Source: Psococerastis gibbosa | Lineage: Eukaryota > Arthropoda > Insecta > Psocodea > Psocidae | NCBI GenBank assembly: GCA_963971405.1 | Contig: OZ020487.1 | Coordinates: forward strand, 26,893,371 to 26,957,370 | Direction: 5' to 3' | Length of the DNA stretch: 64,000 nt | Part shown: positions 1 to 11,869 of the stretch, in pieces | How the letters are laid out: each line of letters starts with the position of its first letter | Position numbering within the stretch: the stretch's first letter is position 1 | Notes under the pieces: model-generated | Told to the model about the DNA's origin: nothing | What the model saw: only the letters and a program-made list of their open reading frames with translations | The model's database searches: none | Position numbers and translations under genes: made by a program

Positions 1-39
1 CATTGTGTTTTATAGAGCTAGTGTTCTAGCTTCGTTATC

Positions 40-238
40 ACTGTCTGGACATGTAGAGTAGTGGTACACATTTCAACTTTCAGTCAGGACATATAGAAAT
101 GTGCTACATAGGCGGACTTTCATCCAAAAGGTTTTTTGTTCGAGTCCCACACAAGCGGTCCTTTATAGCCCTAACTCCACTAGGTTGGCTTAGTAATAAA
201 ACAAAAACTCAATATTTATGTATTTATTTATTTATTAT
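40..238 (+). repeat. tRNA-derived SINE family 2, degenerate copy
   Basis: Shares its head (GGACATGTAGAG), B-box-like GTTCGAGTCCCACAC, body (TTAGCCCTAACTCC-like) and ATTT tail with the copy at 41,119. Head-to-body spacing is shortened, so it has internal deletions. Confidence 0.7.
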
Positions 239-1689
239 GAAAAATATATGAAAATGGCTTCTCTATGTGTAGCCATGGCACAGACTCAAATATTACCAAA
301 GACTTCAATACCTAGAAAAAAATAAGTAACCCAATGCATAACATAATGTGTAAACGCCAGTGAAACAGCTATACAATAATGTACAGAGCATACACAGAAC
401 ACTCGAGCATCAGGTTGGGTAGCATCGCAAACTAACTCTCACTTTATATTGGATCCGAAAAACAAATCGCTCAACTCAACTAATTTACATTTCCGGTGGT
501 CCAGACCAATGGTATTTAAATGAGTTTATATTGAATATCCCCATGGGGCCAATGCTAAATAGCTGAGTGAGCTGGGAAGATTCATTGGCTCTTGGTTATT
601 TAATTTATTGTAAACAGCTATCGTCTATCAAGATCCCCTATTTAAGCAATGTTGTCGTCACTAGGTACGCTATCTAATTTTAGGAACTCTGCCCCGTACA
701 CTAGGGACACAAAATTGTCCATAGCTAGGGGAAACAGTTTTCTTGTTGGTAACCTTGACTTACAGCAACTCGGAGTCTGATCAATCTGAACCCTATTCAT
801 CCAGTATTCTGCTATGTTCACTGAATGAATGAATGAATAGTTTATTTCCATATTCACAAAAACAATATACTGGTTTTAATAACGGTGTGTGACATGATAT
901 AGATATTTCCAGAAATCTGTCAGACTTGTCGCACTTGCTAGTCTGACAGGAGTCGGCAATTTATAAGGCGGTTGTTAAGTTGCCCGGCTTTGGTAGGAAT
1001 CAATGGCGGAGCCACTGTGTGTGTGGGGGGGGGGGTCAAGGGATCATGACCATCCTATACCACCGCAAGGTGTGTAGATCCTCGCACAAGTACAAGCACC
1101 GAAGTCGAAGTTGTAATTCTTCTTTTAAAAAAATTGGTTTTAAAGCAAGTCTTCTTTGGTGGCAAATGAAATCGATAACAATCGCCGAAGGGGATTGAGA
1201 GAAGAAACTTATTCCGTTGATATAATTTTTATATAGAAAGCGCTGAAAAGCGGCAGTGGGTGCCTTTAGGATATTATGATATTTGGCTGGATTTTTGTCG
1301 AGCTACAATGCAATGTATATTTTTGTATAATATTGATATTTGCCAAACAGACAATTTACATGGAAAATACTGTATTAATCCATGGTGCTAAGAATAATTT
1401 TGAAATTTGTTAGGCACACTAATTTCATTTCAGTAGGTACAATCAAATTGCGGGGGGCTGTTAAAAATTACAATATAAATTATAAGCCTATTTTAATACA
1501 TCTAAAAAATAAAATAATTTTGACTGACGTAGTAGATAGGCCTATAGATACAATTACATAAAAAATTGAACTTTAGTGCGAATGGTACTTTAGCTATAAA
1601 CGACCCTCCATTTCATTTGCGAAACATTGCTCTTTAAATAATATTCAGTTATACAAGAATATGCCCCATCTGATGTCAGAAAGATAGAC
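239..1689. other. Intergenic, nothing recognised
   Basis: AT-rich sequence. A short GAAT run lies near 822-838 and a G run at 1,025-1,035. A patch near 1,063-1,110 resembles the CACAAGTACAAGCAC repeat found in two introns of the LLTP gene. Confidence 0.5.
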
Positions 1690-1860
1690 TGACTCTCAGG
1701 CGGATTTAGGGGAATATGACGAGCAGATTGTAATAGGAGAACCGTAGAAAGCATCAACCGACCTGGGCACCCCAGAAAACAGTATCTACAGCAAGTGATA
1801 GAGGATGTGCCAGGATCGAGGAGGGGAGTCGAGCCACATGTTGCTGGTTGCTGCCAACTA
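1690..1860 (+). pseudogene. LINE reverse-transcriptase C-terminal fragment
   Basis: The plus frame contains GHPRKQYLQQVIEDV, the conserved GRPR..Y..Q motif seen in the other LINE fragments here. It ends in a ...AGCCACATGTTGCTGGTTGC segment shared with the fragment at 32,530, then a GAA microsatellite. Stops and frame breaks are present. Confidence 0.6.
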
Positions 1861-1863
1861 GCG

Positions 1864-1910
1864 AGAAGAAGAAGAAGAAGAAGTAGAGGAAGAAGAAGGA
1901 GAAGAAGAAG
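1864..1910. repeat. (GAA)n microsatellite
   Basis: Imperfect GAA repeat directly after the LINE fragment. Confidence 0.85.
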
Positions 1911-3495
1911 GTCTGTACATGTCACAGACATTTATGAAACCAACAAAACATTGCCTTACACCAGATAGGCTACATATCTATACTCATTTTTAGATCCAAC
2001 TATAGCTTCTTCCCCCAAATTAAAAAAAGGGCATTAAACGGATATCAACAATGCAGATGCCAGTTTCGACTGGAATAGGAATGATTGTTGATATAAACCA
2101 AGCGACCCGCCAAGATCGCGATAGATTATTCCAACCAAACACTAACAAGAAATGATCATTAACCATCATTGGAGTTCCTTAAGTAAATCTGACGGCTTAA
2201 AAGAAAAATAAATTTCCACATAAAAGTGAATGATAACTAAATTAGAGTACGCCAAAAATTCCCTAAATATTTTTGTCACTGCATAAACTGACATCGGGCT
2301 TAATTTCGTAATTTCGAGGCTTTCAATACCGTATGTTATCATATACTATATAATCAATCAGAGGTACATGGGTTAGTTGTAAGATTGGGCCGAAAATTCG
2401 CCCATATGGAAAATAAAGGCAATTTTCTCCCTTTCTTACAGAGCCCTTATTTAACTCTGTAGAAAGCCTTTACAAGCAGGTAAATTAGAGAAAGGAAGAT
2501 CCCAAACAAAATACATCGTTTAAAAAAAGGCCAAGTTCCCAGCAAACCAATGGCCAAAAATTCATACGGAACCAATTTAAATAGTCTAATGTCCGAACTC
2601 CACGTGGTCGTTGGCATTGGACAAGGGACCTCTATGGGCCACTATAATCAAGTAGGCCTGAGTCCATAAAAAAATCTTAAAAAAATAACCTAAAATAACC
2701 TATGGCCAGCTCCATCATGTGAGCAAGGACTTCGTCAAGGAGCTGACTTAATGTGAAATCGCAGGTTACAAAAACGAGCCGCGAAACAGGGTAACATTGG
2801 TAACAATAAGCCAAAAGGGCGCAGTATCAGGTACCAAGCCCAACCGACTTCGACCTAGAGAGAAAGAAAACTCTCCTACTAGTCTTACTCAAACACTCAA
2901 ATTATTAGACGTGTGGTTCGTATCGACGAAAGAACCCCTGAAAGCAATGGAACTGCCACATTTTCCATGTGTATTTTGACACATTTCGCGGCATTAATCA
3001 AAGAAACAACACAAACCATTAACGTAATGTATTGTATGTATGTATTGTGACTTTCCAACACCAAAATATGAAAACATCCGCCTTGAGTAAACAAAGTGCG
3101 ACAATGCCATCTTTATGATCAATGGCAAAAACATATTATGGCCGTTTCATGCTATTTTTTATTGTTTCTATTACGCTTTGCTTACATTTCGAAATTGCAC
3201 AGTCACCATAAGTCCCACTTCTGACTTCCAGCTCTTTACATACTGTACTATGTAATGTATATTATTTTGTATAAGCTTATTGAAACCACTAATATTACCC
3301 ATGTTCCATGTTTTTAATCTATTCGTTTCTCTTTATACGTTTTCTGTTTAAAGTACCAATACATTGTATGTGGAGGAAATGGTGTGGAACTAGACAGCCG
3401 ATGTTCTTCTCATGATTCTCAGTGCATATGGTACTGAAACCACTACCTACAATATTGGTATAATGTTTTAGGCTATTGGTTCGTAGTATTTTATT
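1911..3495. other. Intergenic, nothing coding recognised
   Basis: AT-rich. The segment near 2,535-2,645 (CAATGGCCAAAAATTCAT...) recurs near 6,418-6,500 and, inverted, near 45,740, so it is a low-copy dispersed repeat. Confidence 0.5.
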
Positions 3496-4166
3496 GCTTT
3501 CCAATTTATACGTAGTATAAGGAAAGATGGTTCACATTTTTGATTCCGAGATTTCAACGGATTTACACGTTTTGAGGTCCCAGCAGGAACCCAAAAAAGT
3601 GGTTTTTACGAAATGTCCGTCTGTCTGTCTGTGCGTCGATTTCCGGGCAAACTACTCGGTCGATTTTGATGAAATTCGGCGTGTAAGTTCACAAAACTCA
3701 TACCTCGGGACCATTTTTTATTTATTTTGGGCTATCTCAATTTGGGGGGGGGGGGGGGTTATCCAAAACGGCTCCAACAATTTCTTTTAAGTTCACATAT
3801 ATTGTAGTCGTTATTAATGTTGACAAAATGCGGGGGATCGATTGCCTCTTGATAGTTTGCTTCTGGGGGTAAAAAAATAAAAATAACTAAACTTTAATAA
3901 AAAATGACTAAAAAATAATTTTTCTGTGAAACCTTTCCATCGATGATATCTACCTTCAGGCATGTTTTAATTCACTGTCAAATGCATTGCGTGTGGTAAT
4001 TTGTTGGTCTGACCTATCTAGAATTTACCTCACCTCCAATGACGTCAGGTGGACAACCCCCCCCCCCCCCCGGATGCCCGAAATTTAACTTAATTTAGTT
4101 TAATTTTCTCTAGCTACTACTTGATAAATTGGAAAGCATGTTCGAGTAAACTCGGACCGGTTCTTT
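3496..4166 (+). repeat. Dispersed repeat F, copy 1
   Basis: Begins GCTTTCCAATTTAT and carries its exact inverse ATAAATTGGAAAGC at 4,124-4,137, followed by a conserved tail TTCGAGTAAACTCGGACC. Internally has a GTCTGTCTGTC stretch, a G run at 3,745 and a C run near 4,057. It encodes nothing recognisable. The 14-bp inverted ends suggest a non-autonomous DNA element; the family is not one I can name. Confidence 0.8.
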
Positions 4167-4844
4167 GTATTGTGCTTTAGTTTGGAGATTGAACGGGCCT
4201 ATTGTTTTCATTGTTATGACTTACTACAGATGAATTTTTTTTCCATTCTATTCCACACTACATACGGTATACAGTAAATTCTAACGCTTATTTATGTTGA
4301 AACAATGTTTCTAAATTATGCAGGCCTAGGCCACATTATTTTATGTAAGGTATTAGATGAAATGATAGAGCGGACACCAATTAATTTACGAAAAAGTGGG
4401 AAGCCGGGTGGGCGGTTAAATTGAAATATTGTCAACAGAAAAAGCATGGCCTTTCCAATGAAAATGTGGTTTACCCTTAGGACAAGAGGGAAAACCACCA
4501 GCCAATTTTCTCTGCAGAAGGAATAATGTCATGAAAAGGTCAAAAGTTTATTAAAACTGATAATATAAGGCACTTTATTCCATAATAGCATAGTAAATAA
4601 TTTAGGTAAATGCAACATTTGTGTAAACTGTGGAAAAATTTGTACCGGCAGAACGTTATTAGGTTTAATATTTATTTATAAGATACCGGTAATCACTCAA
4701 AATAAATAATTTCGTTGTGATTCGAGCATCAGCGTTACCCGGTGCGAGAAGAAATTCAACAAAATGAGGACACCACACCTACAAAAGAAGGCAAAGGGGA
4801 GACCTCGGAAAGCCAGCGCCAGGCAAAGCCAAATGTGAGTGACT

Positions 4845-5080
4845 GGATCTTACACTAAAAGGCTTCGCGTACTTTAGAAAACTTCCGAATGAACTGAGAG
4901 CGGCGAGAAATGCTACAAACTTCCGTCAATTGCTTAGAAACCATTTCTTTGGGGAAGCTTTCTATACGCTGTCAATGACACACTGGAACAATGACAATGA
5001 CGAAACTACAATTGATTTTGGCGATTTTACTTTATACTCCCTTGTTGATTATTCTGTAGAATATAATGTAACGGAATAAT
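4845..5080 (+). pseudogene. LINE 3' ORF end fragment
   Basis: The plus frame reads FRKLPNELRAARNATNFRQL, then LRNHFFGEAFYTLSM and a TAA, the usual C-terminal end of a retrotransposon RT ORF. A second, more decayed copy lies at 18,355. Confidence 0.6.
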
Positions 5081-5385
5081 ATATTTATTTATTTATTCAT
5101 ACGGTACTACACTATTATAAAGATTGGGAATTGACAAACTGTAGGTACACTTAATTCAATATAAGGGGCAACGGAATAGCCAGCAATATTAACTTATAAT
5201 TGTAAATAAATCAAGGACTGGATAAAAACAGAACTTTCACTCTTTGATTCCCAGGAGAAATTTATAAACGCTGATAAAACTCATCAACGCCACATTGGAA
5301 CATGACTCATGATAACTTAGTGTTCACATGATATTTTGAGTTCTATTCAATTCAGGAGGGAACTGTTTGAAATAGCTACCCTAAC

Positions 5386-5730
5386 CAGGGGCGTAAAGTT
5401 GGGGGGGGGGGCACGGTCCAAGTTCCCCCAGCTCCTTTGGGGGGGGCACAGGAGCTCGAGGGGCCCGAGGCTGAGGGGCTGTGCCCCCCCCCCCAGCCTC
5501 CAGCATTGTAAGACGTAGTTCATACTTCATGGTCCCCTTTGCAGCAATATTAATGTTAGCATTCCTGTTTTAGCGTTGTAAAATCTACAGCTATACTTTA
5601 CAACTATTAAAATGCGTAAAACCCTACTATTTTCCTGTTATATTTTCAATTTTTCCTTAAATCCTGCCTGATGACGTCATTAGGTCTACTTTTCTTGCCC
5701 CCGCCATCATTCTAAAACTTTACGCCTCTG
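5386..5730. mobile_element. Non-autonomous hAT-like element with perfect 8-bp TSD
   Basis: Ends CAGGGGCGTAAAGTT and AACTTTACGCCTCTG are inverted repeats of hAT type (CAGRG). The flanks 5,378-5,385 and 5,731-5,738 are both ACCCTAAC. The interior is C/G-rich with no ORF; part of it resembles 8,210-8,545 inside the larger hAT element. Confidence 0.88.
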
Positions 5731-6699
5731 ACCCTAACCCATACATTTGGAGTCTAGCAAGTGCCTTGACTAAATGAATAATGAAGGCAAGATTTACGAA
5801 AGTAATAGGCCTATGTAATGTAAGCTAGGCACACCTTTGTGAATAACTTATTTAACAAACATTTTCAATTACAAACTTTTTTCGTTATTTGTTGTTATTG
5901 AGTGCTAATTAAAACCGGATTCGAAAAATGGTACCCAAAAAAGCATAAATGTCTACAATGGAATGAATTGACAAAGAACAGAATTTTGCCATCCAAAGGA
6001 TTTTAGGCCTGCGTCTGTGTGTGATAGTCGCCTTTCCAATAAGTCCTGCTATGAACGATTTTGAAAAGAGTATATCAAATTGAACATATCAAATTCATAT
6101 CTGAGTAGTGATGTGAATAAAGGATATATATATATTTAACTTATATATCAATTCAAAGAGTAACAGGCAATAAGACGATGCATACAAGACTGAGAAAATG
6201 TTGTCAAGTTTATCGTCGCATAGTTTATATGCATCAACGGCTTCAGACATGGGGGATATAATGTTGACTATAAGTTCACCCACGTTTGACTCCTATCTGT
6301 ACTTGGTTAAGTCATGCTTCATAGTCATTGTGTCTATTGTAAGATTATCTCAGCTTGTCCATTTTCGCTTGTTGCCGGTGTAGGTTGACATCGAGAACGT
6401 ATAGTATACCAGTTTGCCAATGGCCAAAAATTCATTCGGAAACAATACAAATAATATCCGAAATCCAAGGGGTTCTTTGGCATTGAACAAGGGACTCTTG
6501 GGTCGTAAGTAGGCCTGGATTCCTAAAAAGTCATTCAAAACAAAAAATAAATACTCAAAACACTCAAATATTCACCCATGTACACTTTTGCGACACATTC
6601 TCTTTCTCATTTGGCTTACTAAGTTCAATTTTATACTTTACCGGTATATACCAAACTTACCATAATTTCAAAACATTATTTGTTGACCTATACCTACTG

Positions 6700-6802
6700 T
6701 GCAGGCCCGTACCCAGGATTTTTTTTGGGCGGGGGGCAAGAACAAATATTTTTATTAATGATACATCCGTAGTCATTTTAGTAGTTTTAGCTAAAACTCT
6801 TA

Positions 6803-6841
<39 letters not shown>
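6700..6841. repeat. GCCCGTACCC repeat fragment with (ATT)n
   Basis: CAGGCCCGTACCCAGG at the left, then a segment that is the reverse complement of 9,260-9,350, ending in an ATT microsatellite (6,805-6,841). One end of a short inverted-repeat element. Confidence 0.65.
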
Positions 6842-6842
<1 letters not shown>

Positions 6843-7554
6843 TTTAAACAAATTTTGGGAAGGCCATGCCCCCAGTTGGGTAAGGGCGTGCTACTGTGTT
6901 TAAAACACTTGTTATGCAGAGGGCATTTTCATGACAGCCATTAGTCGACGCTTTGTGGTGGAAAATCCGAAAACGAAAATCAATGACGAAAATGAACCAA
7001 GAGGTAGCCTACTAGTCGAATTGCCGCGCGTGTAAGGTGAAAATTTATTGTTATTGGTGTTCTAGGTAGACTACATCCTTCCCCGCAATATCCATAGCAG
7101 TCGATGTCGACTAATGGTAAAGTAGTTTTTCTTTATTTTCCATTACTCAACACAAATGAATATTGGCGAACTAAATATCACTACTGAAACAGAACCCCCG
7201 TAGTACAGTATATTAATTCCGCTTTTCATCTGAATGCAATTCTGGTATTCTGAGGGTTTACAGCAATAATTGAGGTTTCAACCAATAACTTTATAATTTG
7301 ACTATATATTAGACTATTTGAATATAATAATTTAGTTTGAACTTTAGATTTAGAATTGAACTGGTATTTTGTAAGTGAGGAGCGTAGCGTTAGGTGCGCA
7401 GTGCCGGGACTGGCTATGGGGCCACCGGGCCCATGGCCCCAGGGCCCCCACAAAAAAGGGGCCCCCACAAAAAGCCACAAAATACAAAATTTACAGTAGA
7501 TATAGATTAGAAAACCAAAACAACCAATAAGGCAAATACATCTTCCCATAACTG

Positions 7555-8132
7555 ACCAGATTATGCTGTTACTGGATAGAAGAATTTCCGCTTATTACGA
7601 AATCGATGAGAAATGTGTTTGCTTGAAATGTTTACAAAATTTAACCCTGGCCTCGAAGAATTAAAAACTCCACCAACGTCAATAGTGATAGTAAATGTAG
7701 TTTTGACGTGGTAGCAGACATTAAAGACATACTAAAAATGTCTGCTACCACGTCAAAACTACATTTATTATCACTATTGACGCTGGTGGAATCCTCGCCT
7801 TAGGCAGAGAAATTGGTCAATTGTTACTCGGATGACCTGGACGGAAACCTACAATAATTTGAGTTATTACAATTTCGTGAGTTTGTGGAACTCTTTGTGA
7901 CAGATGAGGATCGATAATAAAAATAAGATAATCGAAAAAATAATATAAGTTTTGAAAGGTTCATCTACAACCTAATTTTTGAAAAACGAGTTGCTGATAG
8001 TTTTCCGAATGTATAGAAGTAGTTTTTAAACTGTACCTAGTTATATAATGGGTGTCAACATAAGCAACGAGCGATCATTTTCCGCACTGAAACACATAGA
8101 AAATAAAAAATTCACAGCGCACCAGTACTAAA
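7555..8132 (+). pseudogene. hAT transposase remnant
   Basis: Before the MITE the frame reads KCLQNLTLASKN. After it come LAEKLVNCYSDDLDGNL and LLQFREFVELFV, then VPSYIMGVNISNERSFSALK with HIENKKF, matching the hAT C-terminal dimerisation motif (S-ERSFS-LK-IK). It is broken by stops, frameshifts and the MITE at 7,663. No active protein is encoded. Confidence 0.8.
7663..7802. mobile_element. Foldback MITE B inside hAT transposase
   Basis: Near-perfect hairpin. Arms CACCAACGTCAATAGTGAT... and its inverse meet around GCAGACATTAAAGACATAC. Same family as 26,347. It splits the transposase remnant, so it arrived after the hAT element. Confidence 0.85.
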
Positions 8133-8966
8133 GGGCTAATTAGGCTGCAGCCCCCCCCCCTCCGAAATAAAATGTTGATAATTTAATGAATGTCTTCCTC
8201 AGTAAATTATAAACTTTACTGCTGTTAAAATCGTAAAGCTCCACCATTTTAGGCCTATTTTTTCAAAACATTTCCTCCGGGGGAGACCCCCGGGCCCCCC
8301 TGCTTGCATAGCTATATGCATATTCATTTCTTTGTAAGCTTTCCTGATGTAAAACTCCAATATTTTGGACATACATTTTGGCTAAATGATATGTTATTTT
8401 TATGAATAAGCATTTCTTTGTAAGCCTTATAAATTCTATACTTTACTGCTGTTAAAATGCTTAAAACCCCACTATTTGCACTTATATTTTCCAATTTTCC
8501 CCCCGGGTGGGGACCCCCGGCCCCCCTCTTCGGGTTAAATGCAATATTATTTCTATACAATCACAGCCGTCGTAATGATAACATTACGAATCAGTCCGCA
8601 TATCCGTTACATTTTATAAGCCTGTGTTATAAGAAAAATCGGCCAATAAATTGACGTTTGATGTGTCCATACTATCAGGTATACTCGTGTACGAGTAACA
8701 CCATAACCTCTAAAGAATACACTAGATACAATTGAATTCTCATGAAAAAAAGTACACTAGATAGGATTATGTCGCCACAGCCACACCCGAATAAAAATCC
8801 TGTCTACGAGCTTGTCTGGCATCCTGATTCCTTTGTCTCCATGTTATATATTAAATTGGTAGTAGAATATTCGTTTAAGGGTATAAGACTTTTCTGCCCG
8901 ATAAAGGGCCCCCACACAATTCCGGCCCCAGGGCCCCCACAAGGCCAAACCCGGCACTGTAGGTAC

Positions 8967-9206
8967 GTAAGATGAATATTAAAATATTAGGCTTATGATT
9001 CGGAAAATCTTGACAGCAGAAAATAAATCTTCATCATCATGACATTTTATCAACAGGACAATCATCTGCCACACTACTAATAGGTAAATAGGAAAGCATA
9101 AACAGTACGTCTTTCGCCTATTCCTTATCAATAATTTGTAACTCGTGGGTCACGAAATTTAGTGTTTAGACGCATTGTATTACGAAATAGGTTCACAGTA
9201 GGATAC
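8967..9206. other. Intergenic, nothing recognised
   Basis: AT-rich spacer between the hAT element and the next inverted-repeat element. Confidence 0.5.
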
Positions 9207-9372
9207 CTTGGCCCGTACCCAAGCCCCCCCCCCCCCAAATTTAATTAAAAAAATAATAAATAATGTAAGAGTTTTAGCTAAAACTACTAAAATTACTACT
9301 GATATATCATTTATAAAAACAATTGTTCTTGCCCCCCCCCCAAAAAAAAAAATCCTGGGTACGGGTCTGCCG
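9207..9372. repeat. Short inverted-repeat element with C runs
   Basis: Ends GGCCCGTACCCA and TGGGTACGGGTC are inverted. Two C runs lie just inside each end. Related to the fragment at 6,700. No clean TSD seen. Confidence 0.65.
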
Positions 9373-11554
9373 GGCTTGGCAGTTGGTGATAGTCATCAGT
9401 CAGTTATGATCATGTTGATTTCCAAGCTACTCAAAATTTGATTAGCCTCTTATACAAGCCTTCTTAAAAAATGAAGGTTAGCTGACAACAAAGTTGTTAA
9501 AGTTGTGCAATAGTTCTGAGCTCAAAATAAGGTATTAATGCTATTTATCATAGTAATTAGATAGATCGAAGAATCGAGCTGCCTAGCTTATGAAAGGTGC
9601 GAACAATATCCAAAGTTTAAATATGATATAGCTAAATACAACATTAGATAGCTTCCAGCAAAAATCTACTTACAATTACGGAGTTCTCTAGAGTAACATA
9701 TTCAATATATAATGTGTCGTTAACTTGGACATTAACGACTTCATTATGTCCCAAAATTGGTTTCGTATTATCCCTCAAATTTACGGCGTAATTTTGATAC
9801 AAACCATGGTGGGATGTGCCTATACTATACTACGATGTAGCCTACCTACAGAGGCTTTCAGACCCCATAGGTATAATATAGGTAAGGGGAGACACAGGAA
9901 AGTGAGCAAAGGTAGCCAATCGTATTATAACGATTAAAACTGAAAACTGTCTAAGGTAGTTAATTAGGCACATTAACTTTAACCTAAGCTTCATTATAAA
10001 TATCGTAATACGTTATTGTGTTAGGCAGATTAACTATAGAATATTTTCTGTGTAAAGGAACAGCAGTACATCTCGGAAGGCATATTATGATATACTGTAC
10101 AATGAGCGTGCAAGGTCAAGGAAAGAGTTAATCGCTTTTCTATTTATATGTTTTGCTGTATATAAGCTCTGTGATGGTCGAAATTTACGATTTCGGGATT
10201 TCAGTGGATTTACACGTTTTGAGGTCCCAGGAACCAAAAAAGTGGCTTTTACAATATGTCGGCCTGTCTGTCCGTTCGTCGATTTGTCGGAAAACTACTC
10301 GATGGATTTGAATTAAATTTGGCCTGTAGGTACATGAATATCATACCTCGGAAAAAATTTTTTTATAATGTATATGACATTATTTATTTAAATGTTATTA
10401 AGCTTGCGTTTCGGATGTTACGCGAGTACGCAAATTACGATATGATATCTACAGTTAAGGTTCGTATTTAAATTTGGTATATTAATCCAATGCGAAATGA
10501 CGATAAAACCCTGCTTTGACAACAGTGCTTTGATGGTTGGGCACAAGAATTTCTTATTCGCCCACATGGAAAATAAAGACAATTTTATTCATTCTTTTTC
10601 TCACGAGATAGGTCAATTGATTGCCCACATGCACGGAGCATACCTACTAGAAAGTTAACTTGATTAGTTCATTGATTATATCAGGCTATGTAATAAGTTT
10701 ATTACCGCTCATAAAAAACTTTAATAAAAGCTCATATTGAACAATATTAATTATTATTTTTCCCTCCTCCGCTCACCTGCTATAAACACTGGCACCTATA
10801 TAATCCTAAACGTGTACGGTAACCAAGCTAACTTACTTCGCATATTTAAGACATTATTTAATTAATTTCAATTCTTTTTTTAAATAGGCTCATTAATTTA
10901 TGTACCTACCAATTAACTAAATTCACCTTGAAGAAAAATTGACAATCAGTTGGAAATGACCTAAAATGCATGTCCTATGTCCAATTAAAAATTGATACCG
11001 TATTTAAATATTCCCTTCTGAAAGTTGAAACCCTCAGCATAAATTCATCTTGGCCAACGTATGCTACCCTATGGTAAAAACCTTTTCCTTTTGAATTTTA
11101 CAAGCTACAAATTTGTATTCCTTTTTGGAACAGGATTAATATTTAATGAATATCCGACTTCCGACAGTTTAAAAGGGACTCAAAAATTATTTTTGCGTAG
11201 TCGAGGACTCAAGGTTCTTTCATTGCTAACATGAAAGTTTCACGTACCCAACCAGTACGATAAAAGAATTATGCCAATTGCTGTCAATTACCACATTAGG
11301 ATAACGAATGACTAAATATAATGCCCACTGACGTCAGCAGCCATAATTCTAGTCGCATATTATAGTTGCCGAAATTTGGTATAATAATTTGATCGTGTTA
11401 GCCAACCATACACTAAAACTTGGGACTTTGGTGAATTCGTGATATGTGAAGCCACTTCCCGGATGTAAACAATGTGCAAACCTATGTTCCAATGTTATTT
11501 GAGTTGATAAATATATTTCGTATGTTACGTATTATAAACAGTTTTCGCCTTGTT
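9373..11554. other. Intergenic, one partial repeat F
   Basis: AT-rich. Bases 10,166-10,345 are the 5' part of repeat F (GATTTACACGTTTTGAGGTC and a GTCTGTCCG stretch). Nothing else recognised. Confidence 0.5.
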
Positions 11555-11869
11555 CACCCAAGGGTAAGGCACTATATACCCGGGTATTGTCATCCGCCAT
11601 GTTGTATCCCATATTTCCTATATGGTAAGTATTATAAGAAAAGTAAAAAATTGAAAAAAATTGAAAAAAACTTATACACGTTTTAGTAATTTTTTATTAT
11701 ACACTTCCCTACTTGGTAGCACGTTTTTTAAATAAAAATAAATAAACAACGATAAATTTCAAAAAATAAATAGGTAAACACCCAATGCTTGGCTTATACA
11801 CAAGACTTATAATGGATACAACATGGCGGATGACAATACCTGTCTAATATAGAGCCCTACCCAAGGGTG
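11555..11869. repeat. Foldback element, ~57-bp inverted arms
   Basis: Left arm CACCCAAGGGTAAGGCACTA... to CCGCCATGTTGTATCC; right arm GGATACAACATGGCGG... to GCCCTACCCAAGGGTG. The AT-rich core has no ORF. MITE-like; no convincing TSD. Confidence 0.8.

Larger units (their letters stand above)
7399..8958 (+). mobile_element. hAT transposon, degenerate, 1.56 kb
   Basis: Terminal CAGTGCCGGG and CCCGGCACTG are inverted repeats. The flanking 8-mers are TAGGTGCG (7,391-7,398) and TAGGTACG (8,959-8,966), a TSD with one mismatch. Inside are hAT transposase remnants and a later MITE insertion. Confidence 0.88.

Noticed and set aside
3600-3640. GTCTGTCTGTC stretch as a CRISPR-like or regulatory array
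   Set aside because: A short simple repeat within repeat F; no spacers, and eukaryotic context.
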